From: Pseudoalteromonas sp. P1-25
GTDB taxonomy: Bacteria; Pseudomonadota; Gammaproteobacteria; Enterobacterales; Alteromonadaceae
Assembly (NCBI RefSeq): GCF_001401805.1
Contig: NZ_LKDW01000024.1
Span: 1-64,000, forward strand
Length of the DNA: 64,000 nt
Direction: 5' to 3'
This document shows, in pieces, positions 49,553 to 59,167 of this stretch. The notes beneath the pieces were generated by a model, which ran no database searches, was not told where the DNA came from, and saw nothing but the letters and a program-made list of their open reading frames with translations. The stretch's first letter is position 1; the number at the start of each line of letters is the position of its first letter. The translations under genes and the position numbers were made by a program.

Positions 49553-50833
49553 ATGAGAGCAATTAAACGAAGTCGTTTCAAAGTACTTGGTGTTAACACT
49601 AAAAAGGGCACACTCGCCCTGAGCATATTAAGTGCCATGCTACTTTTATCGGCATGTGACGAACACGCTCAAAACGATAATACAGCAGTTACCTCTCATA
49701 AAAAAACGCTCAAAAACACGCTTATTAATACCGATGCATTTAATATTAAAGCCATGGTAAAACTACCACAAACTGTTGAATGTACGCTTGAAAACGGCTC
49801 GCAAACCCAATGTACTCAAGTGGTTTTAAAATATCAGCCCGACAACATTGAAGTAGGTCCTTTTTGCCCAGAAACACTCGACGACGTTGGCGGAATTTGG
49901 GATTGGGATGGCACCGATGCAGGCCTATACAGATTAGATAAAGCGTTTTTAACCATGCTTAACGAGCAAGGTTTTACCTTTTACGATGAAGACGGCAACG
50001 TGCATATTGTTGATAACGCGACCATTCGCCCAACAGTTGATCATGCATGTATTAATGTATCGGTAGATAAAAGCGTAGAAATTACCGCCCTTTTACCACT
50101 GCACCCTGTTATGTCTGAGCAATCAACAGCGTTGGGCACAGTATCTAAGGTGGGTATAGCGCTTGCGGGTGTGCCTATTTTTTCGGATGCGCCAAGTGTG
50201 CAACATACTGGGCATTTACCCGCGCTTGATACGTGCGCAGGCCATATCGATCCGGGTGGTTGGTACCACTACCACGGCACCGCCAGTGATATAGACAGCG
50301 TATATAAACACGAACATGTAAACGCCAACTGTAATAATTTAACGCAAAAGCCAAGCGCCCTATTTGGTTATGCCTTTGATGGTTACCCGATTTACGGAAG
50401 CCAAGAAATTGATGGCACAACCCCCGCCGAGCTTGATAGCTGTAATGGCCACATAGGCCCTACGGGTGAAAGCGGAACAGTTACTTATCACTATCATGCC
50501 AGTAATACGTTCCCTAATTTACCTAAGTGCTTAAAAGGCGTGGTTGCACAAAACAACTTTGCGACCACAGCACAAGCGGGCGTAGGCGCTAAGCCACCTG
50601 AAGGCACTAGAACAACGCGCCATGAACCACCTGGTGGCGGTGGTCCTAAAGCCGGAATCTCACCACCTGGGTTTGGTGAGGCAGCTAAAAAGCTAGGCGT
50701 TAGCGAAAAGGCGCTTATGCAAGCAATGCAAAATGCTGGTGGCCCTAATGCCGATTTAACGATTGTAGCAAAAACACTTAACGTGACACCGGCGCAATTA
50801 AAAGCGGCCTTACCCGAAAAACCAAAACGCTAA
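49553..50833 (+). CDS. YHYH-domain lipoprotein with helical tail
   Basis: A 426-residue exported protein. The signal ends in a lipobox (MLLLSAC, Cys about 35). The YHYH domain is clear: DPGGWYHYHGTAS, then FGYAFDGYPIYGS, then TVTYHYHASNTFP, with several Cys (PFCPETLDD, DTCAGH, LDSCNGH) probably in disulphides. After a Gly/Pro linker (HEPPGGGGPKAGISPPG) comes a small helical domain of two repeats ending VSEKALMQAMQNAG and VTPAQLKAALPEKP. The YHYH fold has no proven activity; the His/Tyr pairs look metal-binding. Confidence 0.8.
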   Translation: MRAIKRSRFKVLGVNTKKGTLALSILSAMLLLSACDEHAQNDNTAVTSHKKTLKNTLINTDAFNIKAMVKLPQTVECTLENGSQTQCTQVVLKYQPDNIEVGPFCPETLDDVGGIWDWDGTDAGLYRLDKAFLTMLNEQGFTFYDEDGNVHIVDNATIRPTVDHACINVSVDKSVEITALLPLHPVMSEQSTALGTVSKVGIALAGVPIFSDAPSVQHTGHLPALDTCAGHIDPGGWYHYHGTASDIDSVYKHEHVNANCNNLTQKPSALFGYAFDGYPIYGSQEIDGTTPAELDSCNGHIGPTGESGTVTYHYHASNTFPNLPKCLKGVVAQNNFATTAQAGVGAKPPEGTRTTRHEPPGGGGPKAGISPPGFGEAAKKLGVSEKALMQAMQNAGGPNADLTIVAKTLNVTPAQLKAALPEKPKR

Positions 50834-51255
50834 ATAATAGACTTACCAAAATATTTAACCATGTTGATATTTAAGTTTATTCTCTTTAGTCAGAGGTTTT
50901 GAGTAAAAACAAGGTGAATTTACGCGTCAATAGCTGGCCTACTGCAAGTAAATTCAACACAGTTAGCGCTGAAAATAGCTGCTCGAGATAAATTTATTAT
51001 CCAAAGTTCAGGTTAAATACAACTTACAGCAAGTGTTAAAAGCACTTGCCGTAACAATTAGTTACGCTGCTTAAAGCCTTATAAAAGTGCCTAAAATCGT
51101 CAAAAATGTGAGAAAGCGTTGGCTTGTGTCAAGAACAGTAAACGTTAGTAAAAAGCTGTAAACACAGCCGTGTTATCGGTTACATGTCAGTTACCATTCA
51201 GTTTAAAGCGCTAGTATTGAACCCAGTTATGTAACAACATACACGAGGCACTAGT
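50834..51255 (+). other. 422-bp intergenic region with inverted repeat
   Basis: No coding frame is convincing here. TGAATTTAC at 50913-50921 and GTAAATTCA at about 50947-50955 are inverted copies (9 bp) around a 25-nt loop. A second small hairpin (CAAGTGTTAAAAGCACTTG) lies near 51030-51048. The block from about 50900 to 51020 reads like a conserved intergenic repeat rather than promoter DNA. The last 100 bp should hold the promoter and leader of the DUF6515 gene, with GAGGCACTAGT before its ATG. Confidence 0.4.
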
Positions 51256-52023
51256 ATGAAACTGACTCAATTACTCCCTGCTCTACTTGCCATAAGTGCA
51301 GTATCTGGCGCTGCATATGCAGCACCCAATGAGCGAGAAAACGCAAAAAGTTTTAATAATGAGCGCGCAAAACGCATCGAATACAAACGAGATGAGCGCC
51401 GCGATGACAAAAAACAGCGTATAGAATATAAAAAAAACGACCATAAAGAGCGCAAGCAAGCCAAACGAGAGCACCGCAAAGAGCAAAAGCGCAAAGTTGC
51501 CCATTACAAACAACAGCAACGCACTCGTAATTATTTTAAACATAACCGACACAAGGTAGTAACCTACAGACCTGGGCATTATTTTAATCATTTACCGCGT
51601 AACAGTGCATCAATCAGATTTAATGGCATTACGTTTACATTAAGTGATGGTATTTATTATCGTAAAGCAAAAAGAGGCTACCACGTAGTTAAGCCACCAA
51701 GAGGTTTAAGAATCCGCTCACTACCAAGGCATTATTCGCACTTTAAGCGTCACAATACCACTTACTACACCTACCAAAATGTATATTATGTAGCAGATAA
51801 TAATGGTTACAGAGTGGTTGATGAGCCTAAAATAGTGGTTAACCAAGCTATAAAGGTAGGCAGTGCTAAAAATTATGAGTTAGGCCAAACCTACGACATC
51901 CTCCCTATTTCAGCAGAGGCTGTCACGATTAACGAGCAACAATATTTTAAGTACCAAGATATTTATTTTTTACCGCAAATAAACGGTGACGAAATAAAAT
52001 ATTTAGCGATAAATTTAGGGTAA
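51256..52023 (+). CDS. DUF6515-family exported basic protein
   Basis: A 255-residue protein with a signal peptide (1-22, ending AYA). A strikingly basic segment of ~75 residues follows (blocks such as KRDERRDDKKQRIEYKKND and AKREHRKEQKRKV). The Tyr-rich repeats of the DUF6515 type come next (FTLSDGIYYRKAKRGYHVV, TYYTYQNVYYVADNNGYRVV, KYQDIYFLPQINGDEI). Function unknown. The positive arm could bind DNA, LPS or acidic polysaccharide outside the cytoplasm (inference). Confidence 0.72.
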   Translation: MKLTQLLPALLAISAVSGAAYAAPNERENAKSFNNERAKRIEYKRDERRDDKKQRIEYKKNDHKERKQAKREHRKEQKRKVAHYKQQQRTRNYFKHNRHKVVTYRPGHYFNHLPRNSASIRFNGITFTLSDGIYYRKAKRGYHVVKPPRGLRIRSLPRHYSHFKRHNTTYYTYQNVYYVADNNGYRVVDEPKIVVNQAIKVGSAKNYELGQTYDILPISAEAVTINEQQYFKYQDIYFLPQINGDEIKYLAINLG

Positions 52024-52053
52024 TAATATTATTCAAACGAAGGGCAAGTTGCG

Positions 52054-52527
52054 CTAAGCATCTTGCTCTTTTGACATTAAGTTGGCCATTCGTTGGTTAA
52101 TTTCTTGCTCGCTTAAATCTTCTTTGTGGGTGCCTATGGTCCAAACATGCCCGAATGGGTCTTGTAGTGTGCCGGCTCTATCACCATAAAACTGGTCATG
52201 TACTGGGCGTACTTCTGTAGCGCCAAGTTCAATTGCCTTTTTGAATACGCTATCTACATCCTCTACATAAAGCATTAAACTTACCGGCGTTCCACCAAGT
52301 TTTTGTGGGCTTTTAAAAGACTCATCAGGACATGAGTCCGAAATCATAATGTGCGAGTCACCAATAATAATTTCAGCATGGGCTATACCGCCCTCTGGCA
52401 GCGGCATTTGCATAACAAGTTGTGCATCAAATGCATCGCAATAAAAGCATATGGCTTGCTGCGCGCCTTCTATAATTAAATACGGAGTTACTGAACTAAA
52501 CCCTTTTGGAATTGCTGAAACAGTCAT
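52054..52527 (-). CDS. VOC-family protein, PhnB-like
   Basis: About 157 residues. ATG at 52527 has GGAG six nt upstream and is preferred to one 12 nt earlier. The domain opens with SSVTPYLIIEGAQQAICFYC and DAFDAQLVMQMPLPEGGIAHAEI, includes IMISDSCPDE, and ends with DRAGTLQDPFGHVWTIGTH. That is the PhnB/YdcJ-like VOC layout, with a possible metal site at His (IAHAEI) and His (GHVWT). Activity unknown; relatives are often annotated as glyoxalases without proof. Confidence 0.8.
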   Translation of the reverse strand: MTVSAIPKGFSSVTPYLIIEGAQQAICFYCDAFDAQLVMQMPLPEGGIAHAEIIIGDSHIMISDSCPDESFKSPQKLGGTPVSLMLYVEDVDSVFKKAIELGATEVRPVHDQFYGDRAGTLQDPFGHVWTIGTHKEDLSEQEINQRMANLMSKEQDA

Positions 52528-52696
52528 TACGCTCTCCATTAGTTTTGGGGGTATATATTCAGCCTATAGGCTAAAAACAATTATTTCAACGTGGCACCCA
52601 CTTAAGTCACTTTATCCAAACTAGCTAATTTAAGTTCTATAACTATACTGGCTGTAATATATACCTTACTACTTTTAAATAATTAGGACTTTTATA

Positions 52697-53713
52697 ATGG
52701 TAGCTAAAATTAGCTTAGCGCTTAAAAAGTATAAAGTTCTGAAATGCTTATTTTTAAGCTGGTGTGTTTTATTGGCTCACCAAAGTGCGGCAAAAGTTGT
52801 AATTGGCATTGTAGGTAAAACAAAAAATGACACCTTTTATCAGCAAGCATTCAAAGGCTGTTTACACTTTGGTCGTGAGCATCCTGAAATCGAGTGCAAG
52901 TACGATGGACCAAAAGATTTTCAAGATATTCGCAGCCAAACTATGGCAATAAATAGATTAATTGACCAAGGAATTGATGGTTTAATCGTAGCAACAACCG
53001 ACTCTCAGCACTTGGTCACTCACTCATTAATGGCGCTTAAAAGTAAAAATATTCCCGTTATAACGTTTGATTCAGACCTGTTAGAAAAACACCAACAGTA
53101 CCGCCTAACCTATGTAGGGAGTAATAACTTCGACTTTGGAGTTGCCCTGGGCGAGCAAGTAAAAAAACTTACCAATAAAGCAAATAATACGATATGCATA
53201 CAGTCGGGACATCACACCACTCCTAATTTAAACAAGCGTATTGCTGGGGTTAGGTATGCACTGTCTGAGCAAGCCAAAACAAAGCTAACAGGTAAAAATG
53301 GCTGGCGCGAAGATAGTCGTTGCCCAATGTTTAGTTTGGGTAAACGTGAAAAGTCACTAGAGCAGTTGATGAGTTTATTAAATACGGACAACCCGCCCAT
53401 TTTTCTAGCTGTAGCGGGGTTTGCACAGTTTAACCCACACTATGTTAATGCGCTTGGTCCATACAAACAAATGATTGAAAATAAAGATATTATAATCGTC
53501 TCAGCCGATACTGAAGAAATACAACTCAATGTATTAAGTAGAGGGTTGTCCTCCGCTAACATAGGGCAAAATCCATTTGAAATGGGCCGCTTGAGCACCA
53601 AATTAATGCACGACTACATTTTATACAATAAAAAGCCCACACAGTCCCACTATTATACTGACTTTCATTACTGCACAAAAAATAACGCTTCAACGTGCAC
53701 AATAAACTATTAA
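52697..53713 (+). CDS. Periplasmic sugar-type binding protein, orphan
   Basis: A 338-residue protein with a signal peptide (to about 33, ending QSAAK) and the periplasmic-binding-protein-like fold of ribose or autoinducer-2 type: VVIGIVGKTKNDTFYQQAF, INRLIDQGIDGLIVATTD and IPVITFDSDLL in the first lobe, and IIIVSADTEEIQLNVLS with ANIGQNPFEMGRLS in the second. Several Cys pairs are unusual for this class. No ABC ATPase or permease gene is adjacent, so its partner lies elsewhere or it signals to a receptor. Confidence 0.82.
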   Translation: MVAKISLALKKYKVLKCLFLSWCVLLAHQSAAKVVIGIVGKTKNDTFYQQAFKGCLHFGREHPEIECKYDGPKDFQDIRSQTMAINRLIDQGIDGLIVATTDSQHLVTHSLMALKSKNIPVITFDSDLLEKHQQYRLTYVGSNNFDFGVALGEQVKKLTNKANNTICIQSGHHTTPNLNKRIAGVRYALSEQAKTKLTGKNGWREDSRCPMFSLGKREKSLEQLMSLLNTDNPPIFLAVAGFAQFNPHYVNALGPYKQMIENKDIIIVSADTEEIQLNVLSRGLSSANIGQNPFEMGRLSTKLMHDYILYNKKPTQSHYYTDFHYCTKNNASTCTINY

Positions 53714-53899
53714 AAGCGATAAGTAATTATCAGCGAGTATTAACTTGCTTTTTAACAACGGCGAATTTCTTATAATTAACTAATAGCAAGCTATTTGGCT
53801 AATACTAAACACCACGTTGTCAAAACAATAAGGGTGATAGAGTTTTGTAATAAACCTATTGTATACCACTAAAAAGCCCATACAACACTCTCTTTTCAT

Positions 53900-53938
53900 A
53901 AAAAAAACCACACTTTTTACAAAGTGTGGTTTTTCTTT
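53900..53938. terminator. Bidirectional intrinsic terminator
   Basis: Arms AAAACCACACTTT and AAAGTGTGGTTTT with a short loop, flanked by A and T runs. It lies between the convergent binding-protein gene and katE. Confidence 0.85.
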
Positions 53939-53956
53939 TCTACAAACACTTGTTTG

Positions 53957-56032
53957 TTAACGCTGCCAAAATCTCAAATTGCGTAATGTTTCAATAAAGG
54001 TATTTGCGGAGTGCGTGTTTAAATCTATCCAACCATCATCAACCTTACCATCATCAAGCCCTGCGGCTTCAAACAATGCCATAGCATCTTGTGTATAGCC
54101 TATATACTTCATATGCGCGAATGCATCGCTTACAAAGTCCTTAGCCTCAGGAATACCGGCAAGCTTCTTAGCGCCTTCTTGCGTTGCAAGTACCATCACC
54201 GCATCGTAAAGCACCGAAGGACCGCCATTAATTACTTGATCAGCTGCTACATGCTTACCTTTACTACAACATGCTCCACCCACTTGTGCGGCCACAATTT
54301 CGTAGTTAGCGCCTTCAGCGTCTAAGGCATTTATAACTGAGTTGAAAATATCGGCATCAAAACCATCGCTTACTAAAATACCTAATTTACGACCTTTAAA
54401 GGTATTAGGCGCATTTTTTAAAATACTAAGTGCATCCGACACAGGTAAATCGTTACGCGTTGGCATAGCCGCTTCTGCAGGCTCTGGCATGTCTTGCAGG
54501 CGTAGACCCTTAGCCACTTCTTGCGCTAATGTTTTGTCTACATTTAATAAATGCGAAACCACTCGCTCACGAATTGGCACATGCTCTACTTTTGAAAGCT
54601 CAAATACAAACGCATATTGAATGTGCGCTTGCTCTACTTCTGTTTGGCTTAAGTAAAATTGGCGAGCTTGACTGTAGTGATCGCTAAATGTTTCTGAGCG
54701 ATAACGCAGCTTATCTCCACCGCTTACTTCTGGCTCGCTTGAGCTTTTAAAGCCATGCACTGGGCATTCGCGTGGGTTATGTTCATCGCCGCTCCACGAG
54801 TTTGGCTCGTAGTTAACACGCCCTTTAGGGTTATGCATTGCCATATGACCATCTTGTTGAAAATGGCGCATCGGACATTTAGGCGCATTAACCGGAATAT
54901 GCGTAAAGTTAGGGCCGCCTAAGCGCTTGGTTTGCGTATCTAAATACGAAAAATTACGTCCTTGCAGTAATGGGTCGGGTGTAAAATCAAGCCCCGGCAC
55001 AATGTTTTGTGTACAAAATGCAACTTGCTCTGTTTCGGCAAAAAAGTTGTCGACTACGCGGTCAAGTACCATGCGCCCAACAATTTTTACGGGCACTTGC
55101 TCTTCCGGTATAAGTTTAGTGGAATCAAAAACATCAAATTCAAATTCATCTGCAAATTGTTGGTCAAACACCTGTACGCCTAGCTCCCACTCTGGGAAGT
55201 CGCCTTTACCAATAGACTCCCACATGTCTCTGCGATGAAAGTCAGGGTCGGCGCCATTCAGTTTAAGTGCTTCATTCCACACAACTGACTGCATACCGGC
55301 TTTTGGTTTCCAATGAAACTTAACAAATTTCTCATCCCCTTTGGCATTAATAAATTTAAAGGTATGAACACCAAAGCCTTCCATAAAGCGTAAAGATCGC
55401 GGTATAGCTCTATCTGACATGGCCCACATGAGCATATGTACCGACTCGGGCGATAAACTTACAAAGTCCCAAAAGTTATCGTGCGCGGTTTGTGCTTGCG
55501 GAAAGCCACGGTCTGGTTCAGCCTTAGCAGAGTGAATTAAATCGGGAAACTTCATCGCATCCTGAATAAAAAATACAGGTATGTTGTTACCCACTAAATC
55601 CCAGTTTCCTTCTTGGGTGTAAAATTTAACAGCAAAGCCGCGAACATCACGTGCTAAATCGGGAGACCCTTTATTTCCTGCCACAGTTGAGAATCGTGCA
55701 AACACTGGAGTTTTTTCACCTTTGCGCTGAAAAATATCTGCACAGGTTAAATCTTCAAGCGTGTCGTAAGTTTCAAAATATCCGTGTGCGCCGTACCCTC
55801 TTGCGTGGACCACACGCTCAGGAATGCGTTCGTGATCAAAGTGAAATAATTTTTCACGCATTACGTGATCTTCCAGAAGCCCTGGGCCGCGCTTGCCCGC
55901 ACGCAATGAATTTTGGTCGTCGCTTACAGGGCAGCCCTGCGCGGTGGTCATGGTAGGGTGTTCATCCGACGCCTTTTGATGCAACTCGCCGCCATGCCCT
56001 TTATTGCCTGCGTATTTAAATGATTCAGCCAT
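53957..56032 (-). CDS. katE: Large-subunit catalase (HPII type)
   Basis: A 691-residue clade-2 catalase that decomposes hydrogen peroxide. The start ATG at 56032 has AAGGA six nt ahead; an upstream TTG at 56050 is rejected. The active-site His lies in [13 protein letters not shown], the Asn region in [14 protein letters not shown], and the proximal haem Tyr in [10 protein letters not shown]. After the core (to about 500) comes the DJ-1/PfpI-like flavodoxin domain of large catalases ([33 protein letters not shown]). The gene stands alone. HPII enzymes are usually stationary-phase proteins. Confidence 0.95.
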   Translation of the reverse strand: MAESFKYAGNKGHGGELHQKASDEHPTMTTAQGCPVSDDQNSLRAGKRGPGLLEDHVMREKLFHFDHERIPERVVHARGYGAHGYFETYDTLEDLTCADIFQRKGEKTPVFARFSTVAGNKGSPDLARDVRGFAVKFYTQEGNWDLVGNNIPVFFIQDAMKFPDLIHSAKAEPDRGFPQAQTAHDNFWDFVSLSPESVHMLMWAMSDRAIPRSLRFMEGFGVHTFKFINAKGDEKFVKFHWKPKAGMQSVVWNEALKLNGADPDFHRRDMWESIGKGDFPEWELGVQVFDQQFADEFEFDVFDSTKLIPEEQVPVKIVGRMVLDRVVDNFFAETEQVAFCTQNIVPGLDFTPDPLLQGRNFSYLDTQTKRLGGPNFTHIPVNAPKCPMRHFQQDGHMAMHNPKGRVNYEPNSWSGDEHNPRECPVHGFKSSSEPEVSGGDKLRYRSETFSDHYSQARQFYLSQTEVEQAHIQYAFVFELSKVEHVPIRERVVSHLLNVDKTLAQEVAKGLRLQDMPEPAEAAMPTRNDLPVSDALSILKNAPNTFKGRKLGILVSDGFDADIFNSVINALDAEGANYEIVAAQVGGACCSKGKHVAADQVINGGPSVLYDAVMVLATQEGAKKLAGIPEAKDFVSDAFAHMKYIGYTQDAMALFEAAGLDDGKVDDGWIDLNTHSANTFIETLRNLRFWQR

Positions 56033-56223
56033 GTTTAGTCCTTCATACAATTTGATTTAATGGGTCAATAGTTTTTATAAGCTTTAAAACTAAAAGCGAC
56101 CTTGCAAATGCAATATCAAGACCAGCCTACTAACCTAGTAAAAAAGGAGGGTAAAGGTAACAAAGTCGTATTTTGGCTAATTTATAAAAGTAAAATTTAC
56201 ACAAGCATGTAACTTTTTCAGAC

Positions 56224-56253
56224 AAAAAAAGAGCACTTAAAAGTGCTCTTTTT
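56224..56253 (-). terminator. Terminator of the mscS-type gene
   Basis: Arms AAAAAGAGCACTT and AAGTGCTCTTTTT with a short AA-type loop, 14 nt beyond the stop of the minus-strand channel gene. Confidence 0.82.
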
Positions 56254-56267
56254 AAAAAGGATTTATA

Positions 56268-57101
56268 TTAGTCTTTATTCTCGTTAACTAAAATAACTTT
56301 ACGATGCGGGAATGGAATTTCGATATTGTTATCATCAAGGGCTTTTTTAATCAGCTCGGGCACTGTGTATAAAATTTCAAAGTAGTGCTCACCTTTACAA
56401 AACGGCCTTACTAAAAAGTCTACCGAGCTATTGTTAAGTGTTTCTACTTCAACAAAAGGGGCTGGGTCTTTTAAAATATGTGGGTGAGCCTCAAGCACAC
56501 TATCAATAACCTTGCGAACAGCATCGGTGTTTTCATCATATGCCACACCAAAATGCATATCTACGCCGCGAATAGGATGGTGCGAATGATTAATAATCTG
56601 CGCTCCCCAAATTTGGCTATTGGGGATAATCACTTGCTGATTATCGAACGTTTGCAAAATAGTGGTAAACATATCAACCTCGGTAACTTTACCAAAGCGC
56701 CCTGCAGCTTCTATAAAGTCGTTTACTTTATAAGGTCTGAATATAAGTAACATCACACCGGCAGCCAAGTTAGACATAGCACCTTGCAGTGCTAACCCTA
56801 TAGCTAAGCCTGCTGCACCTAATAGTGCAATAATTGAAGCTGTTTGCACACCAAAGCGGTTTAACACGGCAATAAATACAAACGCTAAAATAACATAGCG
56901 CGCCATGCTACCTAAAAACCTAAATAGTGTGTCATCAAAATGAGTGTATTTATGGCATAAACTTACAATCATATTACGCACTTTGCCTGCAAGCCATAAA
57001 CCTATTAGTAATATAACGATTGCCATTAAAATATTTGTTGCCCACATTATTGCTGCGGGCAAATACTGATTTACATCAATATTATGTATTATCTCGTCCA
57101 T
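56268..57101 (-). CDS. Small-conductance mechanosensitive channel, MscS family
   Basis: About 277 residues, the length of E. coli MscS. ATG at 57101 follows AGGA by 8 nt; a longer frame to 57152 is rejected. Three membrane helices are followed by the pore helix TM3, rich in Gly/Ala (LLGAAGLAIGLALQGAMSNL with GVMLLIFRPYKV). The cytoplasmic vestibule domain is beta-rich and ends EIPFPHRKVIL. The channel opens under membrane tension to release solutes after osmotic downshift. Confidence 0.93.
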   Translation of the reverse strand: MDEIIHNIDVNQYLPAAIMWATNILMAIVILLIGLWLAGKVRNMIVSLCHKYTHFDDTLFRFLGSMARYVILAFVFIAVLNRFGVQTASIIALLGAAGLAIGLALQGAMSNLAAGVMLLIFRPYKVNDFIEAAGRFGKVTEVDMFTTILQTFDNQQVIIPNSQIWGAQIINHSHHPIRGVDMHFGVAYDENTDAVRKVIDSVLEAHPHILKDPAPFVEVETLNNSSVDFLVRPFCKGEHYFEILYTVPELIKKALDDNNIEIPFPHRKVILVNENKD

Positions 57102-57357
57102 TTTATTATTCCTGTTAGACTGGTTGTAATTAAAAAAGCTTACCAGCACCACTTATTAACTTTTTATTAACCAAATTGCAAATTTATACCTACTTACTAA
57201 ATTAGCCTTTCATTTATCTCACCAATAGCAGCTGTCAAAACCAAATTAGTATATAAATTGACCGAAAATATTTTTTGTTGCGTATATGTTGTTCAATTTG
57301 TAAATAAAGCCAATGTGTTCTAAACCTTTAAGAGACACCTTGTTAAGGAGCGTTGTT

Positions 57358-58137
57358 ATGCCAACAACAAATACGATTAATAAACACTCTGAATTTGCCC
57401 GCTGCATTGAATGCAATAAGGTAAACACATTTGCAGCTTTTCACTGGCTCGCACTGGCGTTTAAAGACATGACCCGTGCGCCCATATTGAGCCTAATTTA
57501 CGGGGTTATATTTACCCTAATTCCTGTAGCTATTATTTACTCGGCAATGTTTACAGGGACTTATTTAGTGATACTGCCCGCAACCGTGGCATTTGCATTA
57601 ATAGGCCCTGCCTTTGCCGCAGGTCTTTACGATGTAGCATGGGAGCTTGAGAAAGGGCATAAACCCACATTAAGCCACTCTATTAAGTCGATGTTTAGAA
57701 ACCCGGTAGGTGAATGGGGTTTTGCAATAATGCTAATGGTGATCATGATAGCTTGGATGCGATTAGCCGCGCTTGTGCATGCTTTATATCCTAGCCATGC
57801 CAACCCCACCTTTGAAGAATTATCAGCGTTTTTAACGCTAGGCAGTTTAATAGGTGGTGTATTGCTTGTAACTGTGTTTTCGCTTTCTGCTTTTGCTCCG
57901 CAAATAATGATGGAGCGCCGAGTAGATATTATGACCGCAGTGATCAGCTCTATGAACGCTGTTAAAACTAACTTTGCCGCTATGGTGGTGTGGTCTATTT
58001 GTATATTTTTACTCGTAGCCATCGGCTTTGCTACCGGCGCCGCGGGCTTTATTGTAATTATGCCTTTGCTAAGCTATGCCAGCTGGCATGCTTACATCGC
58101 AGTAATAAAAACCAAAAAACCTCGTGGTTACGAGTAA
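57358..58137 (+). CDS. DUF2189 multi-pass membrane protein
   Basis: About 259 residues. ATG at 57358 has AAGGAG seven nt upstream; a start at 57313 is rejected. Six or so hydrophobic segments follow a short soluble head with two Cys (ARCIECNKV). FHWLALAFKDMTRAPILSL and GPAFAAGLYDVAWELEKGH are the DUF2189 signatures. Function unknown. The divergent neighbour is the MscS channel. The stop codon abuts a MITE-like repeat. Confidence 0.78.
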   Translation: MPTTNTINKHSEFARCIECNKVNTFAAFHWLALAFKDMTRAPILSLIYGVIFTLIPVAIIYSAMFTGTYLVILPATVAFALIGPAFAAGLYDVAWELEKGHKPTLSHSIKSMFRNPVGEWGFAIMLMVIMIAWMRLAALVHALYPSHANPTFEELSAFLTLGSLIGGVLLVTVFSLSAFAPQIMMERRVDIMTAVISSMNAVKTNFAAMVVWSICIFLLVAIGFATGAAGFIVIMPLLSYASWHAYIAVIKTKKPRGYE

Positions 58138-58298
58138 TACCAATCCGTATAATTACGTGATCTATTTTGAGGATGGAAAAACGTGTTGATAGGAAGGCAA
58201 AAAATTCGCTATTTAGTTGTTCTAAATGAGAGTTTTTTAACGCAGATAGCGACACTTTTAGCCCCTAAAAATGATTAAGTTTTATTGCGGGTTGGTAT
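58137..58298. mobile_element. MITE-like repeat with imperfect terminal inverted repeats
   Basis: A ~160-bp noncoding block bounded by ATACCAATCCGTATAA on the left and TTATTGCGGGTTGGTAT on the right, which are inverted copies apart from a few changes. It contains no open frame of note and begins in the stop codon of the DUF2189 gene. TACCAATCCG-ended elements of this length recur in Pseudoalteromonas and relatives (from memory). It probably derives from a transposon and is moved in trans. Confidence 0.6.
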
Positions 58299-58332
58299 AA
58301 AACCAACCATTTATAGTTCCAACCACACTGAC

Positions 58333-58362
58333 AAAAATAGCGCCAAAAGGCGCTATTTTTTT
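58333..58362. terminator. Terminator between MITE and Tsx-like gene
   Basis: Stem AAAAATAGCGCC/GGCGCTATTTTT with loop AAAA, 25 nt beyond the stop of the minus-strand Tsx-like gene; it works on either strand. Confidence 0.82.
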
Positions 58363-58387
58363 ATCAGCCTAGCAAAGCATGCTTTGC

Positions 58388-59167
58388 TTAAAATACCCAA
58401 ATGGCATGTAAAAAGGGCTGGTTTTCTATGTCAGCCGTACCAAGCTTGTTGTACCAATAACGCCATTCAGCTCCCACCATTAATTGCTTAGCATCTAAAT
58501 TAAAGTTTTGCCCAACATCCCAATACACTGCAGGCTGCGCAAGTAGCCATTCATTAACTTTTTTGTCTAACTCATCATTACGCCCTGAGATGTATTCAAC
58601 ATGGCCGGTAAAGTAAAATGCTTGGCTACCTAACGTGAAAGGAGCACCCCAAGCAAGGTCTATAAAAATACTGTTATCTTGTTTAGCTAACTGATCTTTT
58701 TGAACGCCACCATTGGCATCAATATAGCCTGCAAAAGTGGTTGTTAAAAAATCAAAGCCTGGCGCATCCCAGCTGAGCTTTATGCCTGGGGTGTATTTCA
58801 TTAATCCCTCTTCACCGGCATTTATACCAAATACTAAACCTGTGTCTTTTATTGGTCCGTATTTTAAAGAAGTCTCTAAGGCTTTAGATAAGCTAAGTGT
58901 TGTGTACCACTCGCCATAAATACCCGTATCTTGAAAACCATCACTAAGGCTGTCGTTTAAAAAGTCGATAAAAAAATAGTTATCACCCAAGTCATGCTCT
59001 GAGGCATGCTCTATGGTGTAGGTGCGTGTAAATGACGACTCCCCAGTAAAAGGATTTAAGGCATCGCCAAAGTTTGTGTGAAGCTGTGTGATGCTCCAAT
59101 TTTCTGCTAGAGCTGAGTGAGACAAAAGCAGTATAGATATTGTAAACAGTGCTTTAAAAAAATTCAT
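58388..59167 (-). CDS. Outer-membrane channel, Tsx/OmpK family
   Basis: A 259-residue beta-barrel with signal peptide (1-21, ending ALA). NWSITQLHTNFGDALNPFTG and GDNYFFIDFLNDS are characteristic of the nucleoside-specific Tsx group and the Vibrio OmpK protein. The C-terminal strand ends FLHAIWVF with the aromatic terminal residue needed for barrel assembly. Nucleosides are the likely substrate by family; phage-receptor roles are also known for Tsx and OmpK. Monocistronic, with its own terminator. Confidence 0.82.
   Translation of the reverse strand: MNFFKALFTISILLLSHSALAENWSITQLHTNFGDALNPFTGESSFTRTYTIEHASEHDLGDNYFFIDFLNDSLSDGFQDTGIYGEWYTTLSLSKALETSLKYGPIKDTGLVFGINAGEEGLMKYTPGIKLSWDAPGFDFLTTTFAGYIDANGGVQKDQLAKQDNSIFIDLAWGAPFTLGSQAFYFTGHVEYISGRNDELDKKVNEWLLAQPAVYWDVGQNFNLDAKQLMVGAEWRYWYNKLGTADIENQPFLHAIWVF

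Noticed and set aside
51283..51591. Minus-strand hydrophobic frame opposite the DUF6515 gene
   Set aside because: Antisense of a Lys/Arg/Glu-rich segment naturally reads as Leu/Phe-rich; no start signal or conservation expected.
58285..58491. Short plus-strand frame spanning the MITE end and the Tsx-like terminator
   Set aside because: It runs through a terminator and antisense to the Tsx-like gene, with no recognisable domain.
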